From contig BTPG01000007.1 of the NCBI GenBank assembly GCA_036245525.1, forward strand, positions 122,690,875-122,754,874: a stretch of DNA of 64,000 nucleotides, in the 5' to 3' direction. Under the pieces are notes generated by a model, which saw nothing but the letters and a program-made list of their open reading frames with translations, did not search any database and was not told the DNA's origin. Numbering within the stretch: position 1 is the stretch's first letter; each line of letters starts with the position of its first letter. The stretch is from Semisulcospira habei (Eukaryota > Mollusca > Gastropoda > Semisulcospiridae). The translations under genes were made by a program, and so were the position numbers. Below are positions 10,966-22,164 of this stretch, in pieces.

Positions 10966-12034
10966 CAATTAAATTGATGGGTTACATTGAAATTAATGAA
11001 ATGATCACAACTTGTTATGCTCAATATGCATACTTTAAAAAAAAAACTGGCAACAAAAAATATTTAAACAGAGGAGTATGATGTAAGCAATTTTTATGAT
11101 TATTTTGCGTTACTTTGCGTACTGGTAAAATGGGGGTAGGGCAGCAGATTCAGCCACTGTGGCCCCTAAATGCATCATAGCATCACAAAATCAGGTTGGG
11201 AGTAACTGTGGTACTCTATCCTAACCAATAAAACCTAACAAAGACCTATCGGTTGAGTACAAAATTTCTGTGGGTACCGGAAACAACGTATGTTTCCCAA
11301 TTCGGCAATTTTAAATGGGAAAAAGTTATCATTCACCACGAATGTACCGTAAAGGATGCCGACTTTACTTATTTTCTTGCACTTTATGCTCACATTATTG
11401 AAACTTAATAGGTAAAGAGAGGTCAAAATAAAATGGAATAACGTAAGCAATTTTTTCTAATTAATTTTGTGTATTTTTACAACTTGGGGGTAGGGATACA
11501 AAATCAACCACTGTGGCACTCACAGTGATCACAGCATCACCTAGTCAAGTTTATAATAATTGTGACATCCTGTTTCAATGATGTAAACCTGAAAATGGAC
11601 TGTCAGTGCTATAGAAAATGTCTGAAGGCATCTGACACATTATTTTTGTCTTTTTTTGCGATTTCGCGGAAATGGTCGTTTACTGGGTGCACAAATACCT
11701 TCACTGTGAGCCAGAGATTCAATATTTTTTCATTCTGTTTTTTGCAGAGGATGCAGAAGGTGTGCCTTGACATAATATTGCCTGATTTGGGTTTCTGGAA
11801 TGAATTCTGATTTATTTAGAGGAAAATGTTTCTCAACCTCATTTTAGCACCTGCGAAGAGCGTGAATGTGGGTATCCTTGCGCCATCGGCTATATCTCTG
11901 GTGTGTTCCTAAGGATTTTCGGGGAACATGGCTTAAACATCTCAGGACATACTAAGGAACACTTTGAAACCCATCTTATTGAGTACTGGGGGGGGGGGGG
12001 GGGTGCACGGTAGACCTTCCTAGCTTGTGGACTA
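10966..12034. repeat. Right arm of foldback-like inverted repeat (~1.07 kb)
   Basis: Inverted copy of 7519-8567. It contains an extra poly-G run (about 11988-12003) absent from the left arm. The outer end reads CTTCCTAGCTTGTGGACTAC. The arms are similar but not identical, so the structure is not a simple assembly mirror. Confidence 0.8.
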
Positions 12035-12235
12035 CTGGTTTGTGACCACTTTGAGGACGTTCATAGCTGGTCCGATTGTGCTACCACAGTAATTGCTAAC
12101 TACTAGATCTAGGGCTTGCGTGTAGCGGAGAAACGGTTCCGTTGTTGAATGACCTTTCACACCTGATTAAACAGTTCCGGCAGGTACACCGCGGCTTCGG
12201 GGAACGGTCGGGACTGATTTGAACGCCTTTCATCT

Positions 12236-12302
12236 GCAAAGAGGCGTAAATCCTCATGAGCACCCGCATTTGCGAGGGCTCATGAGGATCTATGCCTTTT
12301 GC
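12236..12302. repeat. Pal-A hairpin core
   Basis: Arms GAGGCGTAAATCCTCATGAG and CTCATGAGGATCTATGCC, apex CACCCGCATTTGCGAGGG with two mismatches. Confidence 0.8.
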
Positions 12303-12401
12303 CGATAAACATTATTATTTGTGTTTTTAGAAAGAGTTAGAAGGAGATGAGTTGCTGATTGTAGTTTGCGGCCAAAAAGCTTCAAGACTTATTTAAATAA
12401 T

Positions 12402-12467
12402 TGAAGAGGTATAGATCCTCATGAATCCCCGCAAATGCATGGGCTCATGAGGATCTATGCCTCTTGC
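12402..12467. repeat. Pal-A hairpin core
   Basis: GAAGAGGTATAGATCCTCAT pairs with ATGAGGATCTATGCCTCTTG; the second copy within 170 bp, in a different sequence context from the copy at 12236. Confidence 0.8.
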
Positions 12468-12830
12468 GCGATTAGGTTTAGTTACTATTTATACGTGTTT
12501 GTCAGATGGGGGTTGCTTGACTGAGTGCAGTACCTTGCGAATTGGCATTGGCAGACTCGTGTTTGTGGTAGCCTACATGTTTGTCAGTAGTGGACACACG
12601 CATATACACACAGTGGTCACTAACAATGGCCAAAACAAACTGACCGCGCCACTCGCAGTGTGTGCATTCATAGCCGCAAAACATATTTTCAAACCTTTCG
12701 TTGTTTTAATTTATATTTTGCCGTTTGCGGACTTTTGATTTGTTTTGTTTCTCAGCAATATGTTACAAAATTCGTGTATGCAATGTCATATCTTTTCCCC
12801 TCATAAAAAGTGTTATTTCGTTTGTTCAAA
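12468..12830. other. No gene recognised
   Basis: Short frames only; no domain seen. Confidence 0.5.
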
Positions 12831-12884
12831 AGTGTGTGTGTGTGTGTGGGGGGGGGGGGGGGACTGGGTTGCGTGCGTGCGTGC

Positions 12885-12959
<75 letters not shown>

Positions 12960-13055
12960 TTTGGAGGATGGTGGATGGGGGGTGGGGGTAGGGGTCAGGG
13001 GACGGGTGGGGGTGGGGGGTATTTGTGTCTGCGTGTGGGCGGAGGAAGGAGGGGG

Positions 13056-13098
<43 letters not shown>

Positions 13099-13100
13099 CG

Positions 13101-13198
<98 letters not shown>
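12831..13198. repeat. Compound microsatellite (TG)n, G-rich, (GA)n, (CAGA)n
   Basis: Two long TG tracts separated by a G-rich 100-bp segment, then GA repeats and eight CAGA units. The 140-180-codon open frames here are repeat artefacts. Confidence 0.97.
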
Positions 13199-13199
<1 letters not shown>

Positions 13200-13310
13200 G
13201 CTACAACAATGCAACCTGACAACGCACCGTGCTGGTAAAAGCCGCAATGCAAACGACTATATACAAACGCCGACTAAGTTTTAAATCCAACTCTTTGCCT
13301 TCGTCCCCAG

Positions 13311-13378
13311 CAATAGGCATAGATTCTCATGAGTTTTGAGCCCCTGCGAATGCAGGGGCTCATGAGAATCGATGCCTA
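13311..13378. repeat. Pal-A variant core (AATAGGCAT type)
   Basis: Arms CAATAGGCATAGATTCTCAT and its near-complement, with a 6-bp insertion near the apex. The flank GCCTTCGTCC is shared, in inverted orientation, with the copy at 16450, defining a sub-family. Confidence 0.8.
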
Positions 13379-13587
13379 TGGTAGGTGGGCTGGGGTTGTC
13401 AAAAACACTGTCACTAGATCGTTCTCACCACAAAACACCGTCTCAAATTACACTGCGAAGCACCTACACACCTTTTCATTTCAAGTTCGTTCAATACGAG
13501 TACAAGAGATGTCAATATCTCGGTCTGGTACAAGAACAGGTGCGGTATGCATGCAGCGTGCTAAAAAAGTCGGCCTGGTCCTACCTA

Positions 13588-13663
13588 TTAACCCTTTACT
13601 GTGCTGTCGGTAGCACGTTTGGTCCAGGTGATTCCTGCGCGCTACCGACATTCAAAGGGTTAA
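13588..13663. repeat. Pal-D palindromic element, 76 bp, TTAA ends
   Basis: TTAACCCTTTACTGTGCTGT ... ATTCAAAGGGTTAA, with inner pair GTCGGTAGC and GCTACCGAC. The ends are the same as the larger families, but the core is distinct. Related copies at 59630 and 63652. Confidence 0.8.
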
Positions 13664-14270
13664 GCCAGAATTCTTATGCTACTGTCATGTATGTGGTATG
13701 CATGTAGGAAAGTGGACTGAAATCGTCGACCTGGTCTAATGTAGAAGTCTTAGCATGCTGCCATGGCAGTAGACGTCTGCCTTCATGTGCCATAGCCGGT
13801 GTTCTCAGTCCATTTTTTATTTTATTTTATTTTTTTTTTCACGCATGCCACTCCTGAATGCTCTCTTGTTTGGCATACGTTGTTTATGCTATAGCATACT
13901 CTAAACGACTGCACACACTTCATGCCGAGTAAGGCCGTTTCATAGTAAAAAGCGGTACGGTAATTATCGATGATAGCAATCTCATACATCATCATCATCA
14001 TCATCATCATCAGTCCCTTGCCCGAACTGGGCGTTGGGGGGACTGAAAGGCAGCAGCAACAGACAGTGCTCTCCACTGAGTTCTATTTTGGGCGGTGGCA
14101 AGCAAGTCTGGCATCTCGAGTCTCATACAGGGCGGGCTTGATTGCTACAGTTTGTCGATACAACGGACTTTTAATGTTGTCTTACCTCAACGAAGATTTT
14201 TCTACCCTAATTTTCGCAATCCATGCGAGCAGGCAGTCGTAACAGATGTTTTCTACTGCCCATGATGTCA
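13664..14270. other. No gene recognised; short (CAT)n run
   Basis: A CATCAT run lies at about 13985-14011. Flanking open frames have no recognisable domain. Confidence 0.5.
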
Positions 14271-14560
14271 GTCCCGTGCAACTCTTCAACGTGCCAAGAT
14301 GAAGAGCAGAAAAGTGTTTTTATTTTACCACATTCAAACTTCAACAGTCAAGTTGGAACTTTTGTCCAGCATTATTGTAAGGCATAATAAGAACATTTGT
14401 AAAGAATATATTGCGAATCTTTAACCCTTTATTGCATGAATCTGGCTCCTTGAACTTGTGAATTGTGGTGGTAAAATGGAAAACATTTATGCTCTTCTTC
14501 TCCTTTGCACGTAGGGGAGTTCCACTGACTGGCAACAGGGACAGTAGAAAACCCGTGAAT
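14271..14560. repeat. Rep-G fragment
   Basis: AAGAGCAGAAAAGTGTTTTT, TTGTCCAGCATTATTGTAAG and CTCTTCTTCTCCTTTGCACG match segments of Rep-G at 32100-32500 and 49180-49330, partly in inverted order. A dispersed family seen at least four times in the window. Confidence 0.55.
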
Positions 14561-14604
14561 GCGTCTGCTCACACGCGTTGTGGAAAAAAAAGTGGAAAAG
14601 CGTT

Positions 14605-14822
14605 TTAGCCCTTATCATTCGGAAATACGTTTGACTAAAATAGTTCAAAGGTAGTGCCAGAATAGCTTGGCGCCTCTAGGCGCCAAGCTATTCTGGCACT
14701 ACCCTTGAACTAAAGCCATTGGTCTATATCCTTATCTGTAAGTATTATAATGTAGCTTGCATGTGGCAGTGTACAAATTTGAAGCTTTTAGTCTCAGTAT
14801 GATATGGGTTAGTTTAGACGAT
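14605..14822 (+). repeat. Pal-C element, TTAG ends
   Basis: TTAGCCCTTATCATTCGG to GATATGGGTTAG. The hairpin arms AGTGCCAGAATAGCTTGGCG are perfectly paired around a CCTCTAGG-type apex. Both end tetramers are TTAG, suggesting the target was TTAG here or both ends mutated alike. Confidence 0.88.
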
Positions 14823-14913
14823 ATTGATGATCACAGGAACCTCGTTGCATCGGCACATTTTTAGTCATCCAAGCTAGCCGTGAAGAAGATCGTTTTAAGA
14901 AGGATAATTATCG

Positions 14914-15093
14914 TTAACCCCTTCACTTCCAAGAAAGGTTGAACGCGATCCAACTGCAAGAAAGCGAAAGGATCAATGCCTCTTGCTGAGACCAATTTGC
15001 ATCCATGCTTCTAGAAGGTTTTGACTACTGGTCGTTAAATGAACATACATTTCAGAAACAACAATGGAAGTACTGTGGCAGGGAAGGGGTTAA
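14914..15093 (+). repeat. Pal-A element lacking its hairpin, TTAA ends
   Basis: TTAACCCCTTCACTTCC and GGGAAGGGGTTAA bound a 180-bp sequence whose centre keeps only the right arm (GATCAATGCCTCTTGC). It shows the outer ends persist when the palindrome is lost. Confidence 0.75.
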
Positions 15094-16059
15094 TCGATAC
15101 ATGCACATTACGCAAAGTGGTGGGATTTTAGTAGTCAGTCAGTTCAGTGTACACATACACATGATACGTGTCAGTTTTGCTCAGACTGATAAATTCGTGG
15201 CATAATGTCGCACTTGCGTTGTACTATGCAACACCATGCTACACATTTCTCATAGCTGAACTGACACTCGTTCTGACACTGACGCGTTCAATACTGCACA
15301 ATCGTGGCCATAATCCTTCCTTCGAGTGGCAACTTAAGGCTGTCGTCTGAGAGGCCAAGCTTTGCTGCTTGTGGTGCTGTGCCACGAACTATGGTACAAC
15401 ACGATCGGCCACTGCGGAGCTGTTCAGAACGACTGACAGTGAGGCATTCTTGAATACCTTTCTGTCGTGTTTTTCGGTAGCCCCACAGAGGTAAACACGA
15501 GTATTCACACTCGCGGAAATAAATTTTTAAAAAAACAAGATGGGATGAACCATAACCCACAAAGTCCCTTCTATATAAGAGCTGTCCTCGTCGTCAATGG
15601 TCTCTACCTTTTGTCTTTGACCTGATTCTGATGTTGAATTATCTCCTATTGAAAAAGTCTCGCAGATCTGCCAATGCGTCAGTGAGTTATATAAGGGGCG
15701 CAGTACATATGCGTCATTGATTTGTTAAACGTCATTTGTCATGACGTAAGTTTTAGTTTTTACGTGATATGAGTTTCACTTTCGCATCAGAGGCTTGAGA
15801 AAATGGTGATAAAACTAGAACTTCACAGTTCAATTTCAGTCTTGCTATAATTTGTGTGAAAGCAGGTTGACTTTATCTAGCTACATGATATACTAAGTAC
15901 ACGGGTCACCTGCATGCTCTTCTGAAAGCGCGTCGATGTGTGTGTGCGTGTTAGTGCGTGCATGCGCGCGCGCTCCAAACATCCATAGATCCTCATGCGC
16001 CTGGAAGGCGCATGAAGACGTAATTCTCCTGGAGATGCGCGCATGTTTGTGTGTGTGTG
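15094..16059. other. No gene recognised
   Basis: A partial Pal-A-like hairpin (ATAGATCCTCATGCGCCTGG..GGCGCATGAAG) lies at about 15984-16014. No coding signal; open frames are short and domain-free. Confidence 0.45.
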
Positions 16060-16449
<390 letters not shown>

Positions 16450-16516
16450 GCAATAGACATGGATTTTCATGAGCCCCCTTCATTTGCAGGGGCTCATGAG
16501 AATCTATGCCTATTGC
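16450..16516. repeat. Pal-A variant core (AATAGGCAT type)
   Basis: Arms CAATAGACATGGATTTTCAT and ATGAGAATCTATGCCTATTG; the flank GGACGAAGGCAAAGAG is shared with the copy at 13311. Confidence 0.8.
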
Positions 16517-16633
16517 TGGCAGATACTGGCCTAGGACGAAGGCAAAGAGTGGGATTTAAAATTGTATTCTCGCTGTGAAAATCACCTTTCCAAAGTGCTC
16601 ACGTATCATTGAAAAACCCATACAGTAGTTCCC

Positions 16634-16846
16634 ATAACCCTTTTAACACCATGGCCACATTTTCCAAATTGTGGATGTCGCCCAACGATTATGTACCAAC
16701 TGAAGGAGATGAATTGACTATGATAATTCAAGGGTAGTGACAGGTTAGTTTGGGGCCTAACGGCGCCAAGCTGATCTGACACTACCCTTGGAATTATCAT
16801 GGGTCGATCCATCTCCTGCTGTAGTGCGTCGGGGCTGAATGAGTGA
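16634..16846 (+). repeat. Pal-B element, ~213 bp, diverged ends
   Basis: ATAACCCTTTTAACACC to CGGGGCTGAATGAGTGA. Core arms GGGTAGTGACAGGTTAG and GCTGATCTGACACTACCC have several mismatches. Confidence 0.75.
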
Positions 16847-17004
16847 CCACATTGGGTATAAGTGGTACATGACCAAACATAGCAAATCTTAAATTATCAC
16901 TACATGTGACACAATACAGATTTTGTGTGGAAACAAGTGTGCGGAATATTGCAGCTCATCTCTGTTTTGTCAGTCACGAATCGAGAAAATGTAGTGCATC
17001 CTTA

Positions 17005-17220
17005 ACCACCACCCCACCCCACCCCCACATACCCCCTCCCCGGCCCATCCTTCCTCACCCCAACCACACACACACTCCTGCTTTTGCCACACGCCCCCCC
17101 CCCCACCCCCACCCCCCACCCCCCCCCCCCCCCCACCCGCCCCCCACCCCCGACCCCTGCAACAAAACCAGCTTCCCCCCCCCCGGCCCCCCCCGACCCC
17201 CGACCCCACACACACACGCC
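17005..17220. repeat. C-rich low-complexity tract
   Basis: Repeated CCCACCCC and long C runs. Proline or glycine-rich frames on either strand are compositional artefacts. Confidence 0.95.
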
Positions 17221-17640
17221 CTCAGTAATGCATGTGCTTACCTTGTAGTGTATCCCCCCTCGGCTCTTAGATAGCGTTGGAAACCTTCCTCGAAGTTACG
17301 TCCACATAGTGACTACCGTGCAACTGTTCAGTTCGTAGTCCAACACTGATTAGTCCCTTGAAGGGAACAACCCACTCCCTGAATAGTTAGTCTTTGAGGG
17401 CAAGAACCCGCTTCCAATTTAGAGACAGGTGCTAGTTTGGCACACGTTCACGAGAGTGTGTAGATTATTAGTCACACAGCTCTGCCGAAATAACCTACAC
17501 GCTCGCTCTACCGAACAACACACACTACACACTCACTCGGAAAACACACACACACACACTGTGACAACCCGAAAACCGGTGGACGTTCTTAGGTTAAGCC
17601 CCTTGACTATGCGACTACGATCGAACGGCTGGCTACGTTA
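17221..17640. other. No gene recognised
   Basis: Short ACAC run at about 17545. Otherwise featureless. Confidence 0.5.
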
Positions 17641-17647
17641 AGCCTTC

Positions 17648-17713
17648 AAGCGGCAAAGATCCTCATGCGCCCCTGCGGAACGGCAGGGGCTCATGAGGAT
17701 CTTTGCCTCTTGC
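17648..17713. repeat. Pal-A hairpin core
   Basis: GGCAAAGATCCTCATGCGCC and GGGGCTCATGAGGATCTTTG with apex CCTGCGGAACGGCAGG. Confidence 0.85.
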
Positions 17714-18103
17714 AGACCGCATTAAGTCTGCATGCCGCTTGCTGATAAAAATCAGTTATAAACTCTCGTGTTCCTCAAGAGAGGGAGCTCTATTTTGGGG
17801 TTTTAGCCTACGACTTTGTCACTCGGTGTGTGCGAGCTAGCAGACGACTGGCCGTTTCTAAGGACGCCGCGTGTCGCAAGCGCGCGCACCACTTTACTGG
17901 GCTTCTGCTTTGGAGAGAGGGCTTCCCAATACATACATGCTACAGCAAATCACAGTCTGACCAAAGGCACCCGTCAAGTGCGTGTTAATGTGCTGTGATT
18001 ACTGCTCTTTTAAAAACTTATTCTCACTTCTATTTTTAGTTTAGCGAACCTTCGCTCGCACAATCATAACGGGCCTTTATAGTAGTGCAAACAGAGGCCG
18101 TCG
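17714..18103. other. No gene recognised
   Basis: Mixed sequence, no domain-bearing frame. Confidence 0.5.
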
Positions 18104-18251
18104 CTATCCCGTTCAGTGCCAGTTGACACAAATTGTGTTAGCAAGAGGTATAGATCCTCATGAGCCCCCGCAACTGCGGGGGCTCATGAGGATCTATACC
18201 TCTTGTAGTTGGGTGGTGTTCAAACTTACTTCTCTGCACTGAACGGGCTAA
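18104..18251 (+). repeat. Pal-A element, 148 bp, symmetrical ends
   Basis: CTATCCCGTTCAGTGCC and GCACTGAACGGGCTAA are inverted ends. The core at 18141-18206 is perfectly paired. The end tetramers are CTAT/CTAA rather than TTAA. It is shorter than the 214-bp copies because the right flank is short. Confidence 0.8.
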
Positions 18252-18619
18252 CGGCTAAAATCAGCCGGCGATGGTCACGCTTTTAATCTATCTTTCCTAC
18301 TTCCGCTGGTTAGTGTAGTATCACCACGGAAACGGCTATCGAATGACGTTACCCAACACGTCTGAACCAAACAGACTGTGACAGAGCATGCATTTACCTC
18401 ACTGAGGCTTCTACAAAAACTATATAGACGCCGTACGCCTGGGTTGAAACGAACAAGTTTTTCTCGTTTGAATCGACCGTTGCTGCGACAAAGAGCTTTT
18501 AGGTGTTTTACACCAAACAAGTACATACTGACTCATATTTTGCGATGTTTTGCCAATAAGAAGACAAGGATGTTGTGGAGATGAGTACCAGAGCAGACGT
18601 TAATCACACCTCCTTTATA
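18252..18619. other. No gene recognised
   Basis: Opposed short frames without domains. Confidence 0.5.
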
Positions 18620-18833
18620 TTAACTCATTCAGCCCGACGCACGTATATCTCCAATTTTGGAGGCGTCATCGAACGACTTTGCACCTGTTGCAGGATATGG
18701 ATCGACCATGATAATTCAAGGGTAGTGCCAGATTAGCTTGGCGCCGACAGGCACCAAGCTAATCTGGCACTACCCTTGAATTATCATGGTCGACCCATCT
18801 TCTGCTGTAGTGCGTTAGGGTTGAATGGGTTAA
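18620..18833 (+). repeat. Pal-B full-length element, 214 bp, TTAA ends
   Basis: TTAACTCATTCAGCCCGACG and AGGGTTGAATGGGTTAA are the inverted ends. The centre has a long hairpin with arms running through GATCGACCATGATAATTCAA and GTGCCAGATTAGCTTGGCGC. The length is identical to the copies at 25707, 43459 and 44783. Confidence 0.92.
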
Positions 18834-19330
18834 TTTCAGTTATTTCATAACTGTGTGAGACTACCTGTACAACTAACCTCTGAAAAGAGTACCCTATAAG
18901 TGTACATTCCAGAGTCTGACAGCAATAGAACCACAGGCCCAGGGAATCTACTCGGATTCAGTCTGCTGACAGTCCTGTGATATAGTAATAATATCCCCTC
19001 CATGCAGCTTTCCGCTCTTGTTTCAAGCCTCTAACCCACATCGTTTAAATGGCTCAACACGGCACACTTAAACGCAGAACTGATGTAACACCACAAATAG
19101 TCTCAAACCTTCGAGTAAATCCGACTCTTTAGTTCGGCGAAGAAGACGAATTAGACCCGATGTCATGGGAATTAACTCTTGTTTTGAGGCTCCCTGGACA
19201 TATTATAGCATCAAACTTGCCGTGTTTGCGCACTGGCAGACAACCTGCATGTCCGCGGATGACGTCAATTTAGTTCACTTTCGTAGATCATCCAAAATTA
19301 CGACGGCAAAAGAACCATTGAGATTCTTTG
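18834..19330. other. No gene recognised
   Basis: No repeat or coding signal seen. Confidence 0.5.
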
Positions 19331-19438
19331 TATACTGACGATTGAAAGAAATGCGATATTTGTTACGGTAATCATCGGAAACACCAAAGTGTTTCTGAAG
19401 ATTACAAAAATGTCGCATATTTTTGGCTCGTCAGTATA
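19331..19438. repeat. 108-bp imperfect palindrome with TA-bounded ends (mariner-type MITE candidate)
   Basis: TATACTGACGATTGAAAGAA and GGCTCGTCAGTATA face each other. The arms continue (ATGCGATATTTGTTACGGTA against ATTACAAAAATGTCGCAT) to an apex AACACCAAAGTGTT. TA at both edges fits Tc1/mariner targets. Only one copy was seen. Confidence 0.55.
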
Positions 19439-19534
19439 GCTTGCCTGAGTTCGGACAAATCATGATGTGATGCAGAAAACGACATCCATCTACGGAACGC
19501 TGTCTCATAAGAGCATAAAAACATCAGACGTAAA

Positions 19535-19828
19535 ATGGCGATACCTTTCTTCTCTGGCCGTCTGACGCTTTTCTTCTGCTTCGTCTTCACTGTAAACAGA
19601 ACAGGTCAAAAAGATGTGTCAGTGGTCTGCTCGAGCAGTTTTCCAAGCAACAGGACTACCAAAGTCACGGCAACTGTAGTGACGATCAAGTTTGATAAAT
19701 GCCAGCGCAGTGTCGAAAAAGTTGTTTTCACTCTCGTGACATCTGGTGGTACTTATGTGACTTATGCGAGCAAAAATATCCTGATGCAATGTCATATTGA
19801 ACGGAAAGGGTTGCAGATGTGTTGTTAA
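19535..19828 (+). CDS. Small ORF with predicted signal peptide, function unknown
   Basis: 97 codons. The start has a good context (A at -3, G at +4). Residues 1-22 form a hydrophobic signal-like segment (LTLFFCFVF), then NRT N-glycosylation sequons at about 21 and 39 and seven cysteines, including a terminal CC. It looks secreted. It lies 70-400 bp upstream of the immunoglobulin pseudogene and on the same strand, so it could be that gene's signal-peptide and first-domain region before decay. I do not recognise a family, and it may not be expressed. Confidence 0.35.
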   Translation: MAIPFFSGRLTLFFCFVFTVNRTGQKDVSVVCSSSFPSNRTTKVTATVVTIKFDKCQRSVEKVVFTLVTSGGTYVTYASKNILMQCHIERKGLQMCC

Positions 19829-19894
19829 TACAACATCCTCCTACACATACGAGCTGGTATTTTATTTTAACAAAGCAACAATGACCGGTGCGAC

Positions 19895-20865
19895 CCTGGA
19901 CGCTATCCCGACAGTGTGCTGTAAGTGTAACACTTCAGGCGTGTATCCGCTGGAGAGCCAACCATGCGGAACTTGAATCGGAGGGAGGCAGTGATAGTTC
20001 GCCAGGCGTTTGTAGTGGAACCCACCAATATCTCCATCAGGCGGCGAAGTAATCATGATCCTCGACTGCACTGTCGCAAATCGGATGGGGCCGGTTCAGT
20101 GGACACTTAACGGGGTAGCTTAGGGGCGGACTGAACAGACCATTACCCAAGACATTCCGTGATAGACACGTTTCCAGCACGGAGAACTTGGGGGAGTGGA
20201 ACTGATCTGCAGGTTGAGGACGTGCTGTAGGAGGACGAGGGACAATACGAGTGTCAAGTGGGCGCCACCGCAACTGCACGCGGCCTCAGGAGTCGAGCCG
20301 CACATGTCATTCGCGTCATTCCCCCTGAGAGTGCGACTATAGACGGCGCCTCCAGTGTTATACACCGCCCTATCAACATCACCTGTCGCGCCAGAAACGG
20401 CAGACCTCCGGCCACCATCACCTGGTTCATGGAAGGGCCGAGAATCACGCAGCATGTGTACACAAGCATCCACTCCAGACCAGAACAGTTTGCTGACACA
20501 GTTGACATGCTAACAGTAAACGCCTCCATGGAGATCTCTGGAAAGCGGATTGAATGTCGAATCAACGACTTCTTGGAGAAACCCGACAGTGCTCGACGTG
20601 CAGCTCGATGTACAGCCGGTGGATCAGTCGGCCAGCTCCGGCGCGATCGCTGTAGGGAGGGGGGGCGGGAAAAGGGGGAGTGGGGGGGCGGGAGGAGGGG
20701 CGTGAGGGGGGGGGGGGTTGTGGGTGGTGGTCTCCTCGTTCCTGTCGTTGTGGCGACAGCGATGGTCCTCAGAAGAAGAAGAAAGACGCCGACAAGCAGC
20801 GGACGTAGGGATCCGATCTGCTCTGGGTTGAGGAGGCGAGGATGGAACTCGGGGCACCGCTGACG
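19895..20865 (+). pseudogene. Immunoglobulin-superfamily cell-adhesion gene remnant (nephrin/kirrel-like)
   Basis: Pieces of two Ig domains appear in shifted frames. The first has GGEVIMILDCTV and PVQWTLNG, then EDEGQYECQVG, the classic D-x-G-x-Y-x-C strand-F motif, near 20228-20262. The second, in the open stretch to 20610, has PINITCRARNGRPPATITWF and GKRIECRIND, with the two Cys and Trp of an Ig fold. The stretch NRMGPVQWTLNG and the PPES linker resemble irre-type proteins (kirrel, nephrin). After a G-rich expansion (20648-20720), LLVPVVVATAMVLRRRRK looks like a membrane helix with a stop-transfer signal. In-frame stops near 20122 and 20162 and frame changes argue for a pseudogene; unannotated introns are the alternative. 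Confidence 0.6.
20648..20722. repeat. G-rich low-complexity tract
   Basis: GGGAGGGGGGGCGGG-type runs inside the Ig remnant, between the second Ig domain and the putative membrane helix. Possible expansion that broke the reading frame. Confidence 0.8.
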
Positions 20866-20979
20866 ATTCAGTTACACGCCACAGGGAGAGTGAGGAAAGC
20901 AGCGTTGACGATTCAGCTTCAAGCTCCACCCCGTCAAACAGTGATAACGGCACGCATTGAGTGCCGGGGAGATTAGCGA

Positions 20980-21192
20980 ATAACCCCTTCCATGCTACTG
21001 TACTTACGTTTTTGTTTCTGAAATCTGTGTTCATTCAACGACCAACATTCACAACCGTCCAAAAAATGGATGCAAATTGATCTCAGCAAGTGGCATAGAT
21101 CCTCATGAGCCAGGCTGTCGCGGGGGCACATGAGGATCTATGTCTCTTGCCGTTGGATTGTGGTCACTTTTTCTAGGCAGTAAAAGGGTTAA
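20980..21192 (+). repeat. Pal-A element, ~213 bp
   Basis: ATAACCCCTTCCATGCTAC to GCAGTAAAAGGGTTAA. The core at 21086-21150 has lost part of one arm's apex (GCCAGGCTGTCGCGGGGGCA). Confidence 0.8.
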
Positions 21193-21640
21193 TTATGTGA
21201 AGCATGTCGGGCGCATGATACAGTCGTCCAAGTGCATTTACTGTTCGACAGTTTCATCCATGGTCAGCAAATGTCTGTTTTGATATGACTACGAAAGACA
21301 ATGCCTTGTTTTGATTTAGCATAGTACCGTGGCTCGCATGAGACTTGCCTCTAGTAATGGAAAGCTTCCCTTGAAAACTGCTCAAAGTATCGAGTTTTGC
21401 GCGGGACTACATAGTTTGAGCAAAACCAAAGCTTGAGATATCAGCTCAGACACAAATAAAAGAGGCCTAAGTAATTTGTCATACTCGTAACGTCATGCTC
21501 ACCTGGTTGAAGCTTTTCTGTTAGTAAACATCAGACTATTTGTAGTTGCACTCAGAATTCAACAGATCAAAACAAAGGTCTTTACAAGAAAATACTCTGA
21601 TATCACATGAAGTGATCTGGATGCTTCTTTCATATTCATA
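21193..21640. other. No gene recognised
   Basis: Mixed sequence without coding or repeat signal. Confidence 0.5.
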
Positions 21641-21679
21641 GTCACTCTAATGCAATTTGAATGTGTTATTGGAAATGGC

Positions 21680-22050
21680 TCAGTTTTTTTTCTTTTCTTT
21701 GTTTGTTGGTTTGTTTGTTGTTGTTTGGGGGGGGGTTGTTGTTGTTTTTTGTTGTTGTTATTTTGGTGTTTGTTTTTTTGTTTTTGGGTTTATTTTATTG
21801 GGGTTTTTTGTTTTTGTTTTTTTGGTTGTTTGTTTGTTTGTTTGTTTAATTGTTTTGTTGGTTTGTTTGTTTGTTTGTTTGTTTGTTTGTTTGTTTGTTT
21901 GTTTGTTTGTTTGTTTGTTTGTTTGTTTGTTTGTTTGTTTGTTTGTTTGTTTGTTTGGAGGGTTTTTTGTTTGTTTTTTTTGTTTTGTTTTGTTTGTTTG
22001 TTTGTTTGTTGTTGTTTTTTTTTGGGGGGGGTTTGGGGGGGGGGGGGTTC
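21680..22050. repeat. (GTTT)n microsatellite with G-runs
   Basis: A GT-rich lead-in, about 25 perfect GTTT units (21825-21956), then T and G homopolymer runs. The overlapping frames of up to 188 codons are repeat artefacts. Confidence 0.97.
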
Positions 22051-22106
22051 TGAGAGACAAGTGACTAAAACAAATGTCATTATCTACACAAATCTGCATG
22101 AGACTA

Positions 22107-22164
22107 CCCAATGCGCAAAATGCCATCGGGGCCGAATTCGGTCCGATGGCCTTTACGCACTGGG
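22107..22164. repeat. Pal-F element, short form
   Basis: CCCAATGCGCAAAATGCCAT and ATGGCCTTTACGCACTGGG face each other around CGGGGCCGAATTCGGTCC. Same layout as 42167-42224. Confidence 0.85.

Noticed and set aside
7768..11810. Matching small ORFs on opposite strands in the two foldback arms (MTSCFNDVNLKMD...) as a real gene pair
   Set aside because: They match because the arms are inverted copies; neither extends to a domain and both are interrupted by the arm differences.
12745..13284. Frames of 140-180 codons rich in Cys-Val or Thr-His
   Set aside because: Dinucleotide repeat translations with no domain.
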